In this document: piece by piece, positions 63,141 through 64,000 of the stretch
How the letters are laid out: each line of letters begins with the position of its first letter
Position numbering within the stretch: the first letter of the stretch is position 1
Origin: Bog-473 sp963788125
GTDB taxonomy: Bacteria > Actinomycetota > Acidimicrobiia > Acidimicrobiales > RAAP-2
NCBI GenBank assembly: GCA_963788125.1
Contig: CAWBFN010000003.1
Coordinates: 299,592-363,591 of the forward strand
Reading direction: 5' to 3'
DNA length: 64,000 nt
Program-made: the position numbers and the translations under genes
The notes under the pieces: model-generated
Seen by the model: the letters and a program-made list of their open reading frames with translations, nothing else
Database searches by the model: none
What the model was told of the DNA's origin: nothing

Positions 63141-63566
63141 ATGCCGGAGTTGGAATTACGTCCAAGTGCTTGGGAGTTTGTCCGAATCTATTCGATGGGA
63201 TTTGACTCCAATCCCGATACCGGAACCATGCGCCTGATCTGGGATACTGATATTCCGATCGATCGCTGGATTAATGAAGATACACACGAGTACAACTTCA
63301 GCGTGTGTCAGTCGCACTTGGAGTTCGGCAGTGTCCATGGCATCAGAGCGAACATGGACAATGGGTCGTTTGACCCATGTGAATTGGTCATCAGCGAAGC
63401 AGAGATTCTGGAACGGGTCGAGCGGCGCGGGGCGATCGGACTGACTCAGTGGAATCTTGTCGGGGACTGGTTTGAGATCTCTGTCGTAGCCAGATCACTC
63501 CGCAGTACTCCCTATATGGACGCTGTGGTTTCTGAGAGACCTGCATTCCCGGGCGCAGTCGAATAG
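63141..63566 (+). CDS. Candidate immunity protein for the Rhs toxin
   Basis: 141 residues directly downstream of the toxin tip (25-bp gap), the usual place of the cognate immunity gene. Acidic, cytosolic, with no signal peptide: MPELELRPSAWEFVRIYSMG, then DSNPDTGTMRLIWDTDIPID, then LTQWNLVGDWFEISVVARSL. No family recognised. The ATG at 63141 has little room for a ribosome-binding site; a GTG at 63129 is the alternative start. Lower GC than the Rhs core, as common for tip/immunity cassettes. Confidence 0.6.
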   Translation: MPELELRPSAWEFVRIYSMGFDSNPDTGTMRLIWDTDIPIDRWINEDTHEYNFSVCQSHLEFGSVHGIRANMDNGSFDPCELVISEAEILERVERRGAIGLTQWNLVGDWFEISVVARSLRSTPYMDAVVSERPAFPGAVE

Positions 63567-63805
63567 CCGGTTAAGCGAGCTCGGGCCCCGTGGCAACGCT
63601 TCTTCTGTGGTCGCCTGGCGATTCACTTATCACCGGGCATAGTGGGGTGCCAAAGGTAGCGTGGGGATCGCGGGTATCCCGGGTCAACATGGCCACTTGC
63701 GATGTATCTAAAGTACGAAAAACGAGCCTCGTGCCCCGATATGTCGCCGCCACCGAACCCGTCGTAAATATCTCTTTCTTCCCTGTTCATTGGGGTCTTC
63801 CGGTT

Positions 63806-64000
63806 TCAGTGGGGAGCCGATGACGCCATCTTCGGGGGCTTGATGGGTCTCGGCCACGCGACACCACCAGCATGGAGAAGTACGCGAGCTTGTAGCGGTC
63901 GAAATTCCCGAAGCCGCGGCCGGCTCTCTTGACCTGCTTGGCGCAGTAGTTCGATCCCTCGGTTGGTCCGTTCGACGCGCCGGTGTGGCGATGGTCCGAA
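63806..64000 (-). pseudogene. ISL3-family transposase, C-terminal fragment at window edge
   Basis: The minus strand encodes HTGASNGPTEGSNYCAKQVK and RAGRGFGNFDRYK, the ISL3 transposase C terminus. After one base is lost it continues LLHAGGVAWPRPIKPPKMAS to the stop at 63806. The rest lies outside the window. GGGGTCTTCCGG at 63792-63803 resembles an ISL3 terminal repeat (GGCTCTTC-type), so the element's end is probably there. Confidence 0.7.

Noticed and set aside
63571..63823. Small frames on both strands after the immunity gene
   Set aside because: They overlap each other and the probable ISL3 end, with no domain or start signal.
1..64000. CRISPR array
   Set aside because: No set of regularly spaced near-identical direct repeats and no cas genes were seen.

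Overview
High-GC actinobacterial DNA, most probably from an acidimicrobiial (Acidimicrobiia-like) actinobacterium. The evidence is the gene content (TreS plus a maltokinase-like protein, a MurA with Asp in place of the usual active-site Cys, a SepX/GlpR-like division protein, an FrhB-type flavoprotein implying coenzyme F420) and a secreted protein built of GYWLVGSDGG-type repeats that I associate with Acidimicrobiales. The taxonomic assignment is inference; I ran no search.

1-18.4 kb is ordinary chromosome. It holds the end of the ATP synthase operon (atpD, atpC), glpX, murA, a frameshifted meaB, a trehalose/maltose pair (treS, maltokinase-like), galT and a complete assimilatory sulfate pathway. 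In that pathway cysD and cysN (ATP sulfurylase) and a siroheme synthase domain lie on the minus strand; cysH, sulfite reductase, an FrhB-like F420/ferredoxin protein, a small protein and an ABC ATPase lie on the plus strand. The two halves diverge from a 148-bp region containing a TGAC-N7-GTCA palindrome. A membrane protein and tRNA-Ala(CGC) close this section.

18.49-47.36 kb is a genomic island inserted at the 3' end of tRNA-Ala. The left edge is the intact tRNA followed by a tyrosine integrase. The right edge is a copy of TCACCTCCACC at 47350, followed by a decayed relative of the same integrase leader, so a second, older element lies in tandem beyond it. The island carries a PIG-L deacetylase, small leaderless genes, a membrane-anchored TIR protein next to a SLATT/Pycsar-like membrane protein, an orphan DNA methyltransferase, an IS630 transposase and a c-di-GMP-I riboswitch in front of a giant secreted adhesin. 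It continues with a SAM methyltransferase, a decayed PD-(D/E)XK-like gene and a three-level nest: a RIT element (three tyrosine recombinases, 43-bp perfect terminal repeats) inside an IS256 transposase inside an HTH gene. It ends in a dense TIR cluster.

That TIR cluster (40.9-47.1 kb) is the most interesting part. A leaderless operon encodes a hypothetical protein, an XRE-ImmA protease, a ThsB-like TIR protein, a small membrane protein, a HIT hydrolase and two more ThsB-like TIR proteins. Convergent to it is a two-gene unit of a TIR protein and a SLOG-domain protein. I read this as a possible Thoeris-like system in which the usual SIR2-SLOG effector is replaced by separate TIR and SLOG genes.

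47.4-64 kb contains a degenerate MobF-type relaxase/helicase with several frameshifts, a secreted repeat protein, a BldD-like regulator, a membrane-anchored beta-propeller protein and a large Rhs polymorphic toxin locus with a toxin tip and a candidate immunity gene. The Rhs core is split by the same ~200-residue adhesin repeat used in the riboswitch-controlled protein. An ISL3 transposase fragment runs off the right edge. Frameshifts are common, mostly in accessory genes but also in meaB, so part of the apparent decay may be sequencing error.
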